Below, one piece after another: positions 63,001 to 64,000 of a stretch of DNA of 64,000 bases. Source of the stretch: Corynebacterium minutissimum (GTDB taxonomy: Bacteria; Actinomycetota; Actinomycetes; Mycobacteriales; Mycobacteriaceae); contig NZ_JSEF01000006.1 in NCBI RefSeq assembly GCF_000805675.1, positions 248,001 through 312,000 on the forward strand. The letters are read 5' to 3'. The position numbers and the translations under genes are program-made. Below the pieces are notes generated by a model, which searched no databases, had not been told where the DNA came from, and saw only the letters and a list, made by a program, of their open reading frames with translations. Position 1 is the first letter of the stretch; every line of letters starts with the position of its first letter.

Positions 63001-63471
63001 TTACCAGCTAAATCGCGGATCGATATCTTCTGGGTCCACGTTGAGGTAGTTGGCCACAAGTGCGGTGAGCACGGTGGACAGTAGCTCTTCGCGCTCTCGG
63101 GCTGAGCGCACGCGTTCCTCTACTGGCATGCGGAAGATGACCAAGCGAGCACGGGTCGGTTGCCCCGCTGAATCGACTCCCGCCGGCACGATGCGCCCCA
63201 AAGGAACGGGACCGTCCGCAATGATCTCATCCGGCATGACCGTCATGTCCACAGACAATCGCATGCGGGGCACGGTGTCGACGGCCAGGTCTAAGCCAGC
63301 GAGCTGTTCAGCGAAAGCGTTTTGGATGGGTGCGTAAGCCTCGAGTACGGCCATATCGAAGCGCTCAGCGTTGCTGCGGTAGCGGGGCGTTGCATGGGGT
63401 AGCAGCGGCCCGCGAGCGCCGCGGCCATGACGGTGGCGGGCCGGGCGAATGTGGGGTCGGGGCGTGCTCAT
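63001..63471 (-). CDS. Metallopeptidase-family protein without HExxH
   Basis: The 156-residue protein corresponds by position (between whiB2 and DUF3499; Rv3259 in M. tuberculosis) and by the segment RMRLSVDMTVMPDEIIADGP to the actinobacterial zincin-like family (COG3824). Where that family has HEVAHHFG, this protein reads TALVANYLNVDPEDID, so the zinc ligands are lost. It is therefore unlikely to be a peptidase and may keep a structural role. ATG 63471 lies 7 nt after TAAACT on the minus strand, a leaderless start; longer frames overlap the divergent gene. Confidence 0.72.
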   Translation of the reverse strand: MSTPRPHIRPARHRHGRGARGPLLPHATPRYRSNAERFDMAVLEAYAPIQNAFAEQLAGLDLAVDTVPRMRLSVDMTVMPDEIIADGPVPLGRIVPAGVDSAGQPTRARLVIFRMPVEERVRSAREREELLSTVLTALVANYLNVDPEDIDPRFSW

Positions 63472-63564
63472 GCGGCTTAGTTTAAGGCGCGGTGGCGATG
63501 CTTGGGCAGGGGGCACGCCGTGTAGGACTATCGAAATCTCAAGTTTGGGTTTAGACTTGGGGCC

Positions 63565-64000
63565 GTGAATAGCTCCCGCCGTTGCTCCCGCCCCGGCTGC
63601 GGCCGTCCCGCCGTGGCTACGTTGACCTATGCTTACGCCCAACAAACCGCCGTTGTGGGCCCACTGTCTGAAGATACTGATCCCCATGCATGGGACCTGT
63701 GCGAGAAGCACAGCGAGCGCATCACTGCGCCCCAAGGGTGGGAGATGGTCCGTGTTGATCGCATCGAGCTCGATGAGGATGATGACCTCACTGCTCTGGC
63801 TGAGGCCGTGCGTGAGGCTGGCCGCGTAACCACCGGGCTTGTCGACGATTCCACGACCGGCTCCGGAGCCGATCCCATTGACTACTCCGCCACCTTCGAC
63901 GGCGCGGACCCGCGCAACTCCAATCACCCGGTCTTCCGTACCCGGCGGGTTCACGACGCCCGCCAACGCCGGCGCGCGCACCTGACGGTGGTACCAGACG
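63565..64000 (+). CDS. DUF3499 protein, 3' end beyond the window
   Basis: From GTG 63565 the frame runs to the right edge without a stop (about 145 residues). The N-terminus VNSSRRCSRPGCGRPAVATL, then YAQQTAVVGPL and WDLCEKHSERIT, contains C7, C12, C46 and H49 in the pattern of a small zinc-binding module typical of DUF3499 (Rv3258c in M. tuberculosis). Function is unknown. TAGACT (63552-63557) lies 7 nt before the GTG with no ribosome binding site, a clear leaderless start. It is divergent from the HExxH-less protein. Confidence 0.85.
   Translation, partial: MNSSRRCSRPGCGRPAVATLTYAYAQQTAVVGPLSEDTDPHAWDLCEKHSERITAPQGWEMVRVDRIELDEDDDLTALAEAVREAGRVTTGLVDDSTTGSGADPIDYSATFDGADPRNSNHPVFRTRRVHDARQRRRAHLTVVPD

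Overview
The window is a 64 kb stretch of a high-GC actinobacterial chromosome, almost certainly Corynebacterium. The block at 57.7-64 kb (TIGR03089 protein, LCP ligase lcpA, rhamnosyltransferase wbbL, sugar-1-phosphate nucleotidylyltransferase, whiB2, a metallopeptidase-family protein and a DUF3499 protein) has the order known from mycobacteria and corynebacteria. The gabR / gabT-gabD-gabP locus at 33.7-39.5 kb matches the C. glutamicum arrangement. Many genes have a TANNNT -10 element only 6-8 nt before the start codon, the corynebacterial pattern of leaderless mRNAs. Species cannot be fixed from sequence reading alone; a skin or mucosal commensal is an inference from the sialic acid, betaine and adhesin genes.

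Layout. 0-3 kb: the 3' end of an unknown gene and a UvrD-type helicase with a RelE/ParE-like N-terminus. 3.1-8.3 kb: a complete sialic acid unit (nanA, nanK, nanE, GntR regulator nanR, sodium symporter nanT) with a perfect 18-bp operator palindrome. 8.3-10 kb: a PIN-toxin (DUF4411) and XRE/ImmA-metallopeptidase pair. 10.2-14.3 kb: a secreted CAP-domain protein and a glycine-betaine-type ABC importer. 14.6-18.3 kb: mmuM, a small secreted protein, gntK and gntP, with two copies of a 60-bp palindromic repeat. 18.3-21.1 kb: two secreted proteins, one mycolyltransferase-like and one with a possible aerolysin-type pore-forming region. 21.5-28.2 kb: a CDF transporter, an MHS transporter, a PucR regulator, a YtcJ-type amidohydrolase, an M20 carbamoylase and a MarR regulator.

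28.2-30.2 kb: an FAD monooxygenase flanked by two related micro-units, each with a -10, a leaderless GTG micro-ORF rich in Arg codons and a terminator hairpin. 30.2-33.7 kb: a small acyl-CoA module. 33.7-39.5 kb: GABA catabolism. 39.9-48.5 kb: a surface protein of about 2,870 residues with 17 Ig-like (He_PIG) repeats and two long Thr-Asp-Pro arrays. 48.7-49.3 kb: an IS3-type fragment. 49.4-56.8 kb: a LysR-controlled cluster (TPP decarboxylase-like enzyme, amino acid transporter, aminotransferase, aldehyde dehydrogenase, double SnoaL protein) that reads as a pathway from amino acid to keto acid to aldehyde to acid. 56.9-64 kb: a TauE exporter and the conserved cell-envelope block.

The strongest candidates for undescribed biology are the twin leaderless micro-ORF/terminator units, the LysR decarboxylation cluster and the aerolysin-like secreted protein. 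All functional statements rest on motif reading by eye; no database search was run.
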